This document shows positions 63,301-64,000 of a stretch of DNA of 64,000 nt, piece by piece. The position numbers and the translations under genes are program-made. The DNA is from Tridacna crocea. Lineage: Eukaryota > Mollusca > Bivalvia > Cardiida > Cardiidae. A model generated the notes under the pieces. The model searched no databases and had not been told where the DNA came from. It saw only the letters and a list, made by a program, of their open reading frames with translations. The DNA lies in NCBI GenBank assembly GCA_943736015.1, contig OX031060.1:4787501-4851500 (forward strand). Direction: 5' to 3'. Each line of letters begins with the position of its first letter. Position 1 is the first letter of the stretch.

Positions 63301-63826
63301 TAGGGTTAACTCTTTACCAAATGACAGTATTTTAGGCTGGTCTGAATTGAAAGCATTTGCAGACAACAAAATAAGTGACTGAAAAATTGAAATATCTTTT
63401 GTGAAGGGTAGAACCAGCATTTCCCCCTTTACCCACAGTGTTTTCTAAAGGCTTCGTTCTCGGGGTCATCAAAAGTAGGGATTGTTTGGTAAGGGGTTAA
63501 AGTGGTAAGCTGATGTAATTTTCTAATTTCACACAGAAAGCCTCCTTTCTTATGGAGGGAAGTAATTTCTCCTTTGCCACAATATTTCCAAAACATATCC
63601 ATTACAAGACAAAAAATGAATTGTATGCAGGAAGCAGTGAGTCTAAGCACTGTATGTATAATCTGTAACAGGAATTGATGAAAGCCCAGAAAGCCAAAGA
63701 GAATGCCGAACTGGCAGAGAGACAGGCTATCATTGAGCAAGAACGTCGTGACCGTGAAATTGCATTACGACTGGCTGCCGAGGACCAAAACCAGGTGGAA
63801 GATGTGACCTTACCACCACTTGTTAG
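30194..63826 (+). CDS. MYO6: Myosin VI heavy chain, 23 coding exons, 3' end outside window
   Basis: Unconventional myosin VI is the actin motor that walks toward the minus end and serves endocytosis, vesicle anchoring and stereocilia. The 23 exons listed separately join in frame (3095 nt, 1031 complete codons), every intron having GT and AG ends. Landmarks seen: P-loop GESGAGKT at residues 151-158, switch [10 protein letters not shown] at 201-209, switch II DIAGFE at 458-463, DALAK at 423-427, the myosin VI hallmark [15 protein letters not shown] at 755-769, insert 2 and one IQ motif at about 770-828, and an E/K/R-rich single-alpha-helix tail from about 915. The P-loop falls at the same residue numbers as in vertebrate myosin VI. 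The start is the first ATG after the acceptor at 30152, with purines before it (GGAAAAATGG). The cargo-binding domain and stop codon lie beyond 64000. No frameshift or in-frame stop was found. Thr407, 16 residues before Asp423, occupies the expected TEDS position. Confidence 0.96.
30342..30572 (-). mobile_element. pB-MITE type A2, intact
   Basis: Starts 32 bases after coding exon 1; ACACTGTGGG stem; TTAA both ends. Confidence 0.9.
30611..30848 (-). mobile_element. pB-MITE type A
   Basis: TTAACCTTTTACT and CGTAAAGGGTTAA; hairpin with single mismatches. Confidence 0.82.
30931..31124 (-). mobile_element. pB-MITE type A, left hairpin arm lost, duplicated terminus
   Basis: GGGGTTGTTTGGTAAA occurs twice at the right end. 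Confidence 0.7.
31330..31558 (+). mobile_element. pB-MITE type A2, intact
   Basis: 229 bp; stem ACACTATGGG opposite ACAGTGTTTTC; end TTATGTGGTAAAGAGTTAA. Confidence 0.9.
31578..31600 (+). repeat. Family D fragment
   Basis: GGACTTTTGATCTACACTGT only. Confidence 0.4.
31606..31835 (-). mobile_element. pB-MITE type A2
   Basis: TTAACTCTTTACCACACGAG start; hairpin tip TGCTGGTTTTCCAGCA. Confidence 0.88.
31958..32101 (+). CDS. MYO6: MYO6 coding exon 2
   Basis: Residues 40-87, including the conserved [17 protein letters not shown]. Acceptor TTTGCAG, donor GTAAGT, phase 0 at both ends (48 codons). Confidence 0.96.
32116..32245 (+). mobile_element. pB-MITE remnant
   Basis: AGAAAATGCTGGTTACCATC 17 bases past coding exon 2, then a decayed right arm. 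Confidence 0.5.
32366..32582 (+). mobile_element. tRNA-derived SINE, full length
   Basis: Box A GGTGGCTCAGTGGTGAG, box B GAGTATGATACC, CGGTTGAGGCAAA, and the tail ACTGGTATGAGAAAGCCAGG with AAACACGTG. Confidence 0.72.
32583..32702 (+). mobile_element. pB-MITE right half
   Basis: TCACAATGTTTTCTGCCC arm to CTGGTAAAGAGTTGA. Confidence 0.6.
32872..33001 (+). CDS. MYO6: MYO6 coding exon 3
   Basis: Residues 88-130 plus one base of codon 131, with [13 protein letters not shown] and [15 protein letters not shown]. Acceptor TTTCCAG, donor GTAAGT. A MITE starts 12 bases after the exon end. Confidence 0.96.
33014..33241 (+). mobile_element. pB-MITE type A
   Basis: Begins 12 bases after the donor of coding exon 3; hairpin complete with one A inserted. 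Confidence 0.83.
33270..33425 (+). mobile_element. pB-MITE remnant
   Basis: CTAGCATTTTCTCTTTTC arm and TTGTTATCTGGTGAC. Confidence 0.45.
33502..33732 (+). mobile_element. pB-MITE type A, intact
   Basis: 231 bp; TTAATCCATAACC and GGTAATGGGTTAA. Confidence 0.88.
33905..34086 (+). mobile_element. pB-MITE type A, left part lost
   Basis: From AACCAGCATTTTCTCC to GGTAAAGAGTTAA. Confidence 0.72.
34140..34304 (+). CDS. MYO6: MYO6 coding exon 4, P-loop
   Basis: Residues 131-185 and the first base of 186. It holds the ATP-binding P-loop [10 protein letters not shown] (151-160). Acceptor TTTTTAG, donor GTATGT. Confidence 0.97.
34362..34629 (-). mobile_element. pB-MITE type A with extra sequence in the hairpin loop
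   Basis: Between GCTGGTTA and GTAACCAG lie about 37 bases that are not part of other copies. Confidence 0.75.
34668..34765 (+). CDS. MYO6: MYO6 coding exon 5, switch I
   Basis: Residues 186-218: [20 protein letters not shown] followed by FGK, the switch I nucleotide-sensing loop. Acceptor TTTTCAG, donor GTAAGT. Confidence 0.97.
34835..34940 (+). repeat. Arm of the 58.7 kb palindrome family
   Basis: GGTTTAGCCAATCAGAAG, AGAATAAGACTAAGAATATT and TTGGTGAATACGGGCC. Confidence 0.6.
34958..35195 (+). mobile_element. pB-MITE type A
   Basis: TTAACCCATTACC start, hairpin intact, right end with GTGT expansion. Confidence 0.84.
35230..35325 (+). mobile_element. Family D remnant
   Basis: GACAGTATAGTTCAAACATC and complement-like GATATCCACATTGTCTG. 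Confidence 0.45.
35390..35554 (+). CDS. MYO6: MYO6 coding exon 6
   Basis: Residues 219-273, with [18 protein letters not shown] and [17 protein letters not shown]. Acceptor TTTCCAG, donor GTAGGT, phase 0, 55 codons. Confidence 0.97.
35718..35947 (+). mobile_element. pB-MITE type A, intact
   Basis: 230 bp; TTAACCCTTTACC and GGTAAAGGGTTAA. Confidence 0.9.
36550..36754 (-). mobile_element. pB-MITE type A, damaged hairpin
   Basis: An A run replaces part of the stem and the right arm is shortened. Confidence 0.72.
36830..37058 (+). mobile_element. pB-MITE type B, intact
   Basis: TTAACCCTTTACTCCATAG start. The stem ACATTGTGGCAAAAGGTGAA pairs with its complement. The right part has ATACACATAAGAAATGGC and ends TATGGGGTAAAGGGTTAA. 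Confidence 0.9.
37272..37490 (+). mobile_element. pB-MITE type A, decayed
   Basis: TTACCCTTTACAAAAG start and AAAATGCTTGTAATCAGCAT tip. Confidence 0.5.
37605..37650 (+). repeat. Family D right arm
   Basis: GGCAGTCTGATCTTGAGC and CTACACTGTCTG. Confidence 0.5.
37652..37770 (+). mobile_element. pB-MITE internal-deletion form without hairpin
   Basis: Both terminal arms present, joined at GAAGCCTTTTTGTTATCTGC; 119 bp. Confidence 0.78.
37838..37912 (+). mobile_element. Family D hairpin core
   Basis: AGTGTAGATCAGTGATCAAA with complement GATCCTTGATTTACACTGTC. Confidence 0.55.
38092..38172 (+). CDS. MYO6: MYO6 coding exon 7
   Basis: Residues 274-300, [18 protein letters not shown] and following, matching the YLNRG...YF region of the family. 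Acceptor TGTATAG, donor GTAAGT, 27 codons. The shortest exons of this gene are the ones least likely to be found by simple ORF searches. Confidence 0.9.
38333..38437 (-). mobile_element. pB-MITE remnant without hairpin
   Basis: TTAAACCCTGTATC start, GCAGACATA and a TTTGGTAAAGTGTTAA end. Confidence 0.5.
38644..38827 (+). CDS. MYO6: MYO6 coding exon 8
   Basis: Residues 301-361 plus one base. It contains [17 protein letters not shown], the conserved motor-core helix. Acceptor TTTTGCAG, donor GTAAGG. Confidence 0.96.
38877..39145. mobile_element. pB-MITE mirror copy, both ends of the same type
   Basis: The left arm has AAATTTTGGACAAG and GCAGACGACAAAA; the right arm has TTTTGTCATCTGCAAATG and TTTGGAAAGG. 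Both are the family's 'right' end, so the whole 269 bp is one long palindrome. Confidence 0.78.
39176..39351 (-). mobile_element. pB-MITE type A, right hairpin arm deleted
   Basis: AAAGGAGAAA jumps directly to GGCTTCTTTTTCAGG. Confidence 0.72.
39432..39576 (+). CDS. MYO6: MYO6 coding exon 9, cardiomyopathy loop and TEDS site
   Basis: Residues 362-409 plus two bases. It ends [10 protein letters not shown], in which Thr407 lies 16 residues before Asp423 of DALAK, the TEDS position. Acceptor TTTCCAG; of two possible donors, GTGAGT at 39577 is chosen because it restores AAG with the next exon. An 8.9 kb intron follows. Confidence 0.94.
39779..40006 (+). mobile_element. pB-MITE type C, intact
   Basis: Tip AAATTGCTCATAATGAGCAA; right end GGGAAAGGGTTAA shares TTAA with the next copy. 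Confidence 0.87.
40003..40231 (+). mobile_element. pB-MITE type A2, intact
   Basis: 229 bp; ACACTGTGGG stem and TCATGTGGTAAAGAGTTAA end. Confidence 0.9.
40373..40601 (-). mobile_element. pB-MITE type A, intact
   Basis: TTAACCATTTACC and GGTAAAGAGTTAA; one mismatch in the stem. Confidence 0.88.
40659..40898 (+). mobile_element. pB-MITE type A
   Basis: TTAACTCTTTACC start; the arms have small insertions. Confidence 0.82.
41037..41175 (+). mobile_element. pB-MITE type A, right end missing
   Basis: Hairpin GAATGCTAGTTACCAGCATT with decayed outer stem. Confidence 0.55.
41178..41396 (+). mobile_element. pB-MITE type A, decayed
   Basis: CCTTTACTAAATAAATCTTGG start; hairpin partly preserved; CTTTAGTAAAG end. 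Confidence 0.6.
41397..41584 (-). mobile_element. pB-MITE type A, left end lost
   Basis: Starts at GATTTGAAAGCATTTGCAG; hairpin complete except ATT in one stem. Confidence 0.72.
41600..41657 (+). mobile_element. pB-MITE right-end fragment
   Basis: CAGTTTGGACAAGTCTAAAA and CTGGTAAAGAGTGA. Confidence 0.55.
41863..41977 (+). mobile_element. Family D hairpin MITE
   Basis: TTAACCCTTAAAGTGCC start, stem AGTGTAGATCAAGATCAGAC, TTAA shared with the next copy. Confidence 0.65.
41974..42201 (+). mobile_element. pB-MITE type A, intact
   Basis: 228 bp; TTAACCCATTATC and GGTAATGAGTTAA. Confidence 0.9.
42202..42565. other. No feature seen
   Basis: MYO6 intron 9 sequence with no element recognised. Confidence 0.4.
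42566..42793 (-). mobile_element. pB-MITE type A
   Basis: TTAACTCATAACC start; right end TTAG; tip GGTTACCAGGA mismatched. Confidence 0.83.
42816..43044 (+). mobile_element. pB-MITE type A, intact
   Basis: TTAACCCTTTATC and GGAAAGGGTTAA. Confidence 0.87.
43041..43212 (+). mobile_element. pB-MITE type A, left end lost, tandem to previous
   Basis: Hairpin AAAATGCTGATAATCAGTAT, then TTTTGTTGTCTGCAAATG. Confidence 0.62.
43455..43586 (+). mobile_element. pB-MITE internal-deletion form without hairpin
   Basis: TCTTTACCACATGC to GTGGTAAAGAGTTAA, 132 bp. Confidence 0.62.
43764..44068. mobile_element. Fused pB-MITE: left half (+) joined to a '-' copy
   Basis: 43764-43860 is the '+' left arm with half a hairpin. 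At 43861 it changes to TATTTTAGCCATGTCC of a '-' copy with its own complete hairpin and GGTAAAGGGTTAA. Confidence 0.68.
44146..44410 (+). mobile_element. tRNA-derived SINE, second family, full length
   Basis: Box A GGTAGCCTAGTTGATGG, box B GCTGGTTCAATTCTGG, then GCCAATTTCTTTTCGAGG, and tail GACTAAAATAATGTTGAAAA. Confidence 0.75.
44570..44695 (+). mobile_element. Family D hairpin
   Basis: GTGTAGATCAAGATCAGACT and complement; centre GCATGTTCCATGC. Confidence 0.62.
44760..45105 (+). repeat. Dispersed repeat with CTGT-rich middle, copy 1
   Basis: ATATCCCCGCAAAACAAATG, TACTGGAATCAGCCTGTC and GGGGTATTAAGTCACATTC match 52930-53095. Confidence 0.65.
45275..45363 (+). repeat. Arm fragment of the 58.7 kb palindrome family
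   Basis: GTTGTGTTACTTTCAAATTT and TTGGAGAATA as at 34.8 kb. Confidence 0.5.
45364..45591 (-). mobile_element. pB-MITE type C, intact
   Basis: 228 bp; tip AAATTGCTTGTTAAGAGCAA; ends TTAATCCTTTCC and GGAAAGGGTTAA. Confidence 0.87.
45748..45967 (-). mobile_element. pB-MITE type A, left end decayed
   Basis: Hairpin AAAATGCTCGTTTCCAGCAT; right TTAA at 45964. Confidence 0.74.
46213..46433 (+). mobile_element. pB-MITE type A
   Basis: TTGACCCATTACC start; right stem arm shortened by a few bases. Confidence 0.83.
46722..46950 (+). mobile_element. pB-MITE, type C ends with type A hairpin
   Basis: TTAACCCTTTCC and GGGAAAGGGTTAA ends but AAATGCTGGTTACCAGCA tip. Confidence 0.85.
46951..47058 (+). repeat. 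108 bp direct repeat, copy 1
   Basis: AATCCTACCAGATAATTTCA to GGGTTTGTTTTATCTTTT; repeats at 47289. Confidence 0.85.
47059..47288 (+). mobile_element. pB-MITE type A between direct repeats
   Basis: TTAACCCATTACC and GGTAAAGAGTTTAA; hairpin near perfect. Confidence 0.88.
47289..47398 (+). repeat. 108 bp direct repeat, copy 2
   Basis: AATCCTACCAGATGATTTCA to GGGTTTGTTTTATCTTTC; about ten differences from copy 1. Confidence 0.85.
47618..47703 (+). mobile_element. pB-MITE right-end fragment
   Basis: TTATCGTCTGCAAAGGC to TTTGGTAAAGGGTTGA. Confidence 0.6.
48095..48323 (-). mobile_element. pB-MITE, B-like ends with type C tip
   Basis: Tip AAATTGCTCGTTATGAGCAA; right end ATCTATGGAGTAAAGAGTTA, the type B terminus in reverse. 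Confidence 0.82.
48404..48431. repeat. GAT microsatellite
   Basis: About nine GAT units, 21 bases before the acceptor of coding exon 10. Confidence 0.9.
48453..48610 (+). CDS. MYO6: MYO6 coding exon 10, switch II
   Basis: Residues 410-462, with [18 protein letters not shown] and LLDIAGF, the start of switch II. Acceptor ATTTCAG, donor GTATGT. A GAT microsatellite lies just before the polypyrimidine tract. Confidence 0.96.
48637..48842 (+). mobile_element. pB-MITE type A, decayed
   Basis: CACTTCACCACACAATCG start; much of the hairpin lost. Confidence 0.58.
48846..49074 (+). mobile_element. pB-MITE type A, intact
   Basis: 229 bp; TTAACTCTTTACC and GGTAAAGAGTTAA. Confidence 0.88.
49189..49206. 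repeat. Poly(C) tract
   Basis: 18 C in a row, unusual in this A/T-rich sequence. Confidence 0.9.
49318..49455 (+). repeat. Dispersed repeat, copy 2
   Basis: ACTAAAACACAAAGAAATAC and GCTCCCTA, matching 15985-16150. Confidence 0.55.
49499..49740. mobile_element. pB-MITE mirror copy, hairpin partly lost
   Basis: Left arm TTTACCAAGCGACAAAATTC and right arm TTTTGTTGTTTGGTAAAGAG are both the 'right' end; only one hairpin arm remains. Confidence 0.7.
49852..49943 (+). CDS. MYO6: MYO6 coding exon 11, relay helix
   Basis: Residues 463-493: [20 protein letters not shown] followed by [11 protein letters not shown]. Acceptor TTTCCAG, donor GTACAG. A MITE begins 27 bases downstream. Confidence 0.97.
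49970..50198 (+). mobile_element. pB-MITE type A, intact
   Basis: 229 bp, 26 intron bases after coding exon 11. Confidence 0.9.
50238..50300 (+). mobile_element. Family D remnant
   Basis: TGCAGCCTGATCTTTGATAT and AACTGTCTGC. Confidence 0.45.
50417..50642 (+). mobile_element. pB-MITE type A, decayed
   Basis: CTCTTTACCACACGGTCCC start, broken hairpin, TTAA at 50639. Confidence 0.65.
50726..50954 (+). mobile_element. pB-MITE type B, intact
   Basis: 229 bp; tip GAAATTGCTCGTGACGAGCA; nearly identical in layout to 36830-37058. Confidence 0.9.
51090..51420 (+). repeat. Tandem repeat, two units of about 130 bp
   Basis: GGTCAGAGGTCAAGGTTACA then GGTCAGAGGTCAAGGTCACA; GAACTTTATAGAAGTGTTGC then GAAACTTTATGCAAATGTTG. 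Confidence 0.7.
51838..51906. repeat. Inverted repeat
   Basis: TTTCATTAGATGAACATCATTG pairs with AATGATGTTCATTTTATGAAA. Confidence 0.6.
51922..52156 (+). mobile_element. pB-MITE type A with an 18-base internal tandem duplication
   Basis: GATAGAAGCCTTTTGAAA occurs twice before the hairpin. Confidence 0.84.
52195..52267 (+). CDS. MYO6: MYO6 coding exon 12
   Basis: Residues 494-517 plus one base: [17 protein letters not shown]...DCI. The acceptor is TTTTTTAG after a long T-rich tract; donor GTATGT. Confidence 0.94.
52505..52713 (+). mobile_element. pB-MITE type A, left end lost
   Basis: ACACTGTGGG stem; TTAA at 52710, 28 bases before coding exon 13. Confidence 0.74.
52742..52869 (+). CDS. MYO6: MYO6 coding exon 13
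   Basis: Residues 518-560, with [18 protein letters not shown] and HFRLS. Acceptor ATTGCAG, donor GTAAGT. A MITE ends 28 bases before the exon. Confidence 0.95.
52930..53095 (+). repeat. Dispersed repeat with CTGT-rich middle, copy 2
   Basis: TATACCCCCGCAAAACCAAT, TACTGGAATCAACCTGTC and GGGTATTAAGTCACATTC. Confidence 0.65.
53319..53547 (+). mobile_element. pB-MITE type A inside a SINE
   Basis: TTAACCCTTTACT start; the hairpin has several mismatches; shares TTAA with the next copy. Confidence 0.85.
53544..53813 (+). mobile_element. pB-MITE type A inside a SINE, with right-end insertion
   Basis: Perfect left end and hairpin; about 40 extra bases before TAATGAGTTAA. Confidence 0.84.
53935..54030 (+). 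CDS. MYO6: MYO6 coding exon 14
   Basis: Residues 561-592: [20 protein letters not shown] followed by [12 protein letters not shown], the conserved strand before loop 2. Acceptor TCACAG, donor GTAAGT, 32 codons. Confidence 0.97.
54245..54472 (-). mobile_element. pB-MITE type A
   Basis: TTAACCCATTACC and GGTAAAGAGTTAA; left stem arm mismatched (ATAGCGGTAAAAGG). Confidence 0.84.
54519..54740 (-). mobile_element. pB-MITE type A
   Basis: TTAACTCTTTCCC start; right end decayed to TTTGTTAA. Confidence 0.78.
54750..55200. other. No feature seen
   Basis: MYO6 intron 14 sequence; no exon or repeat end recognised. Confidence 0.4.
55205..55692 (+). repeat. Family E hairpin element interrupted by an insertion
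   Basis: CATACACAGAAAATTGACCAATAGC at about 55204 and GCCTAGGTTAGCCTGCCC; the second arm, GTCTGACCGGGGTCAA, resumes at 55665. Confidence 0.65.
55291..55659. mobile_element. MITE with 30 bp TIRs nested in family E
   Basis: Termini AGGAGCCATTACTCCATGAC and, inverted, AGGAGCCATCACACCATGAC continue into GTTCTGGTCA; two mismatches in 30. 369 bp, no ORF. The flanks suggest a TTA-like duplication but are not exact. Confidence 0.75.
55698..55928 (+). mobile_element. pB-MITE type A, intact
   Basis: 231 bp; TTAACTTTTTACC and TCATGTGGTAAAGAGTTAA. Confidence 0.88.
55974..56165 (+). CDS. MYO6: MYO6 coding exon 15
   Basis: Residues 593-656: [18 protein letters not shown], loop 2, then [14 protein letters not shown]. 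Acceptor TTTACAG, donor GTAAGT, 64 codons. Loop 2 is shorter than I remember for vertebrate myosin VI. Confidence 0.96.
56196..56275 (+). mobile_element. Family D-like hairpin
   Basis: GGTCAGACTGCCCAAACTGT followed by GCAGTCTGACC. Confidence 0.5.
56503..56596 (+). CDS. MYO6: MYO6 coding exon 16, SH helices
   Basis: Residues 657-687 plus one base: [11 protein letters not shown] and ILSQLECSG, leading into the SH1 helix. Acceptor ATTTTAG, donor GTAGGT. Confidence 0.96.
56624..56843 (-). mobile_element. pB-MITE type A
   Basis: Starts 27 bases after coding exon 16; right arm shortened. Confidence 0.85.
56872..57029 (+). mobile_element. pB-MITE type A, shortened
   Basis: TTACCCTTTTACC start; hairpin tip TGCTAGTAAAAAGCA; right arm mostly missing. 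Confidence 0.58.
57033..57232 (+). mobile_element. pB-MITE type C, decayed
   Basis: TTAACCCTATAGTACTC start; tip GCTTTTCTCGAGCAATTG; ends 33 bases before coding exon 17. Confidence 0.65.
57266..57396 (+). CDS. MYO6: MYO6 coding exon 17, converter start
   Basis: Residues 688-731: [19 protein letters not shown] then [11 protein letters not shown]. Acceptor TTTGTAG, donor GTAGGT. A type B MITE begins 12 bases after the exon. Confidence 0.97.
57409..57637 (-). mobile_element. pB-MITE type B, intact
   Basis: 229 bp, 12 bases after coding exon 17; tip AAATTGCTCGTCACGAGCAA. Confidence 0.92.
57760..57987 (-). mobile_element. pB-MITE type A, intact
   Basis: TTAATTCTTTACC and GGTAAAGGGTTAA. Confidence 0.87.
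58140..58400 (+). mobile_element. tRNA-derived SINE, full length
   Basis: Box A GGTATCTCAGTGGTTAGTG, box B GAGTTCGATACC, CTGGTTGAGGTAAG; tail GTGAGAAAGCCAGGAAACAC. Confidence 0.75.
58448..58676 (-). mobile_element. pB-MITE type A, intact
   Basis: 229 bp with a perfect hairpin; both strands stay open across most of it. Confidence 0.92.
58718..58907. repeat. 190 bp palindrome
   Basis: ATTCACCAGCCATTCTTAAG and the centre GGCTAAACCATTTAGCC-like; right arm mirrored to TAGGTGAATAT. It abuts coding exon 18, leaving 25 bases for the acceptor region. Arms recur at 34.8 and 45.3 kb. Confidence 0.75.
58933..59140 (+). CDS. MYO6: MYO6 coding exon 18, converter and insert 2
   Basis: Residues 732-800 plus one base. 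[20 protein letters not shown] and [10 protein letters not shown] are diagnostic of myosin VI; the following [15 protein letters not shown] belongs to insert 2, which reverses lever-arm direction. Acceptor TTTCAG, donor GTAAGA. Confidence 0.97.
59510..59686 (-). mobile_element. pB-MITE remnant
   Basis: Right hairpin arm ACCAGCATTTTCTCCTTTTC and AAAAGGCTTCTTTCTCGG; TTAA at 59683. Confidence 0.6.
59720..59930 (-). mobile_element. pB-MITE type A, decayed
   Basis: Hairpin AAAATGCCTGATACAAGCAT; right end TTTAGTATAGGGTGA, 22 bases before coding exon 19. Confidence 0.58.
59953..60043 (+). CDS. MYO6: MYO6 coding exon 19, IQ motif
   Basis: Residues 801-830 plus two bases: [20 protein letters not shown] then MW, the end of insert 2 and the calmodulin-binding IQ. 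Acceptor GTTTCAG, donor GTAAGT. Confidence 0.93.
60085..60527 (+). mobile_element. pB-MITE type A split by another copy
   Basis: Left part to AAATGCTCTAAC at 60260; the remaining right end (AATTTTAATCGTTTGGTAAA to TTAA 60524) follows the inserted copy. Confidence 0.68.
60257..60485 (-). mobile_element. pB-MITE type A, nested insertion
   Basis: 229 bp; perfect hairpin; left TAAC, right TTAA. Confidence 0.85.
60879..61029 (+). CDS. MYO6: MYO6 coding exon 20, proximal tail
   Basis: Residues 831-881, a charged helical segment ([20 protein letters not shown]...), corresponding to the lever-arm extension helices. Acceptor TTTACAG, donor GTGAGT. This region is poorly conserved, so the call rests on frame, splice sites and position. 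Confidence 0.9.
61050..61285. mobile_element. pB-MITE mirror-like, decayed
   Basis: Left arm ACAAATTTTTAGACTTG and right arm CATCATCTGGTAAG both look like the 'right' end; no hairpin tip left. Confidence 0.45.
61292..61520 (-). mobile_element. pB-MITE type A, intact
   Basis: 229 bp; TTAACACTTTACC and GGTAAAGAGTTAA. Confidence 0.88.
61521..61863. mobile_element. Two decayed pB-MITE copies in tandem
   Basis: 61521-61695 '+' (GTTGTCTATAAATGCTTTCC, GAGAAAGAGTTG) and 61695-61863 '-' (AACCAGCATTTTGTCC, GTGTGGTAAAGGGTAA). Confidence 0.5.
61905..62122 (+). CDS. MYO6: MYO6 coding exon 21, single alpha-helix start
   Basis: Residues 882-953. After [20 protein letters not shown] comes an unbroken E/K/R/Q-rich stretch (from about 915), the stable single-alpha-helix domain of myosin VI. 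Acceptor ACAAAATAG after a T-run, donor GTAAGT. Confidence 0.94.
62189..62310 (+). mobile_element. pB-MITE type A, right end missing
   Basis: TTAACCTTTTGCCCAC start and AAAATGCTTGTAATAAGCAT. Confidence 0.55.
62541..62619 (+). CDS. MYO6: MYO6 coding exon 22, single alpha-helix
   Basis: Residues 954-980, E/K/R only apart from a few Ala, Gln and Met. Acceptor CGTGTAG, donor GTAAAA. Joined phase with exons 21 and 23 is consistent. Confidence 0.9.
62664..62790 (+). mobile_element. pB-MITE remnant
   Basis: CCAACCCTGAGAAAGATGGC and a decayed hairpin. Confidence 0.48.
62807..63036 (+). mobile_element. pB-MITE type A
   Basis: ATAACCCTTTGCC start, TTAA at 63033; hairpin tip TGGTAACCATC with one mismatch. 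Confidence 0.85.
63112..63215 (+). mobile_element. Family D hairpin
   Basis: CTCAAGATCAGACTGCACAA and complement CAGTCTGATCTTTAATC. Confidence 0.6.
63306..63500 (-). mobile_element. pB-MITE type A, left hairpin arm deleted
   Basis: GGGTAGAA jumps to CCAGCATTTCCCCC; TTAA both ends, 195 bp. Confidence 0.76.
63501..63671. other. Intron 22 end, no element recognised
   Basis: Contains AATTTCTCCTTTGCCAC, perhaps a last trace of a MITE arm. Confidence 0.35.
63672..63826 (+). CDS. MYO6: MYO6 coding exon 23, distal tail start
   Basis: Residues 981-1031 plus two bases. [17 protein letters not shown] matches the conserved EQERRDRE segment that follows the single-alpha-helix. Acceptor GTAACAG, donor GTATGG. 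The gene continues past the window. Confidence 0.93.
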
Positions 63827-64000
63827 GTATGGAATTAGCGGGGCTTGAGCCTGCTTTTTGTACAATGGTTTTTTCTTAATTGCAAACGATCCTTACAACT
63901 TAACGATAGAGGGTGTTTATAAATACATTGTTGGAAAAGGATCAAATGCACTGTTTCCATCGTATAGACAGCAAATTAAGCCTTCAAACACCTTTGCAGC

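Overview
The window is animal nuclear DNA. It has intron-rich gene structure with GT-AG introns, low coding density, very many short non-autonomous transposons, tRNA-derived SINEs and microsatellites. Together with the protein similarity and repeat types familiar from clams and mussels, this suggests a bivalve mollusc, probably a heterodont. The assignment is from memory of repeat style and is not proven.

The only gene that can be reconstructed is an unconventional myosin VI (MYO6-like) on the + strand. Its start codon is at 30194. Twenty-three coding exons between 30194 and 63826 join in frame and encode residues 1 to about 1031: the whole motor with P-loop, switch I and switch II, converter, reverse-gear insert, IQ motif, proximal tail and the charged single-alpha-helix region. 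The cargo-binding C-terminus lies beyond the right edge. An untranslated 5' exon must lie upstream, because a splice acceptor sits 41 bases before the ATG. A repeat-poor island at 11.5-12.1 kb, with a CRE, an ETS-like site and a good splice donor, is a candidate for the promoter and first exon. About 1 kb to its left, a 34-codon minus-strand ORF with a good donor (10760-10862) could be the first exon of an unidentified divergent gene.

Almost everything else is mobile DNA. The dominant element is a roughly 229 bp, TTAA-bounded, piggyBac-like MITE with an almost perfect 67 bp hairpin in its centre. I count about 110 copies or remnants in both orientations, roughly a third of the window. In this annotation '+' means the end reading ACAATCCC lies on the left; '-' is the reverse. 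Type A has the ATGCTGGTAACCAGCAT hairpin tip. Type B has GTGAAATTGCTCG...GAGCAATTTCAC. Type C has GAGAAATTGCTC and ends in CCCTTTCC. A second TTAA-associated hairpin family (D) carries a GATCAGACTGCACA stem. Family E carries a CAGGTCAGCCTG stem and is concentrated in the first 6.5 kb.

By region: 0-11 kb holds families D and E, a composite repeat with paired CRE sites, a Harbinger-like insertion and a 150 bp tandem repeat. 11-12.1 kb is the possible promoter island. 12-30 kb is upstream sequence or a large 5' intron packed with MITEs, with a 140 bp tandem array at 17.8-18.8 kb and several terminal-inverted-repeat elements. 30-64 kb is myosin VI, with MITEs filling the introns up to 12 bases from exon ends.
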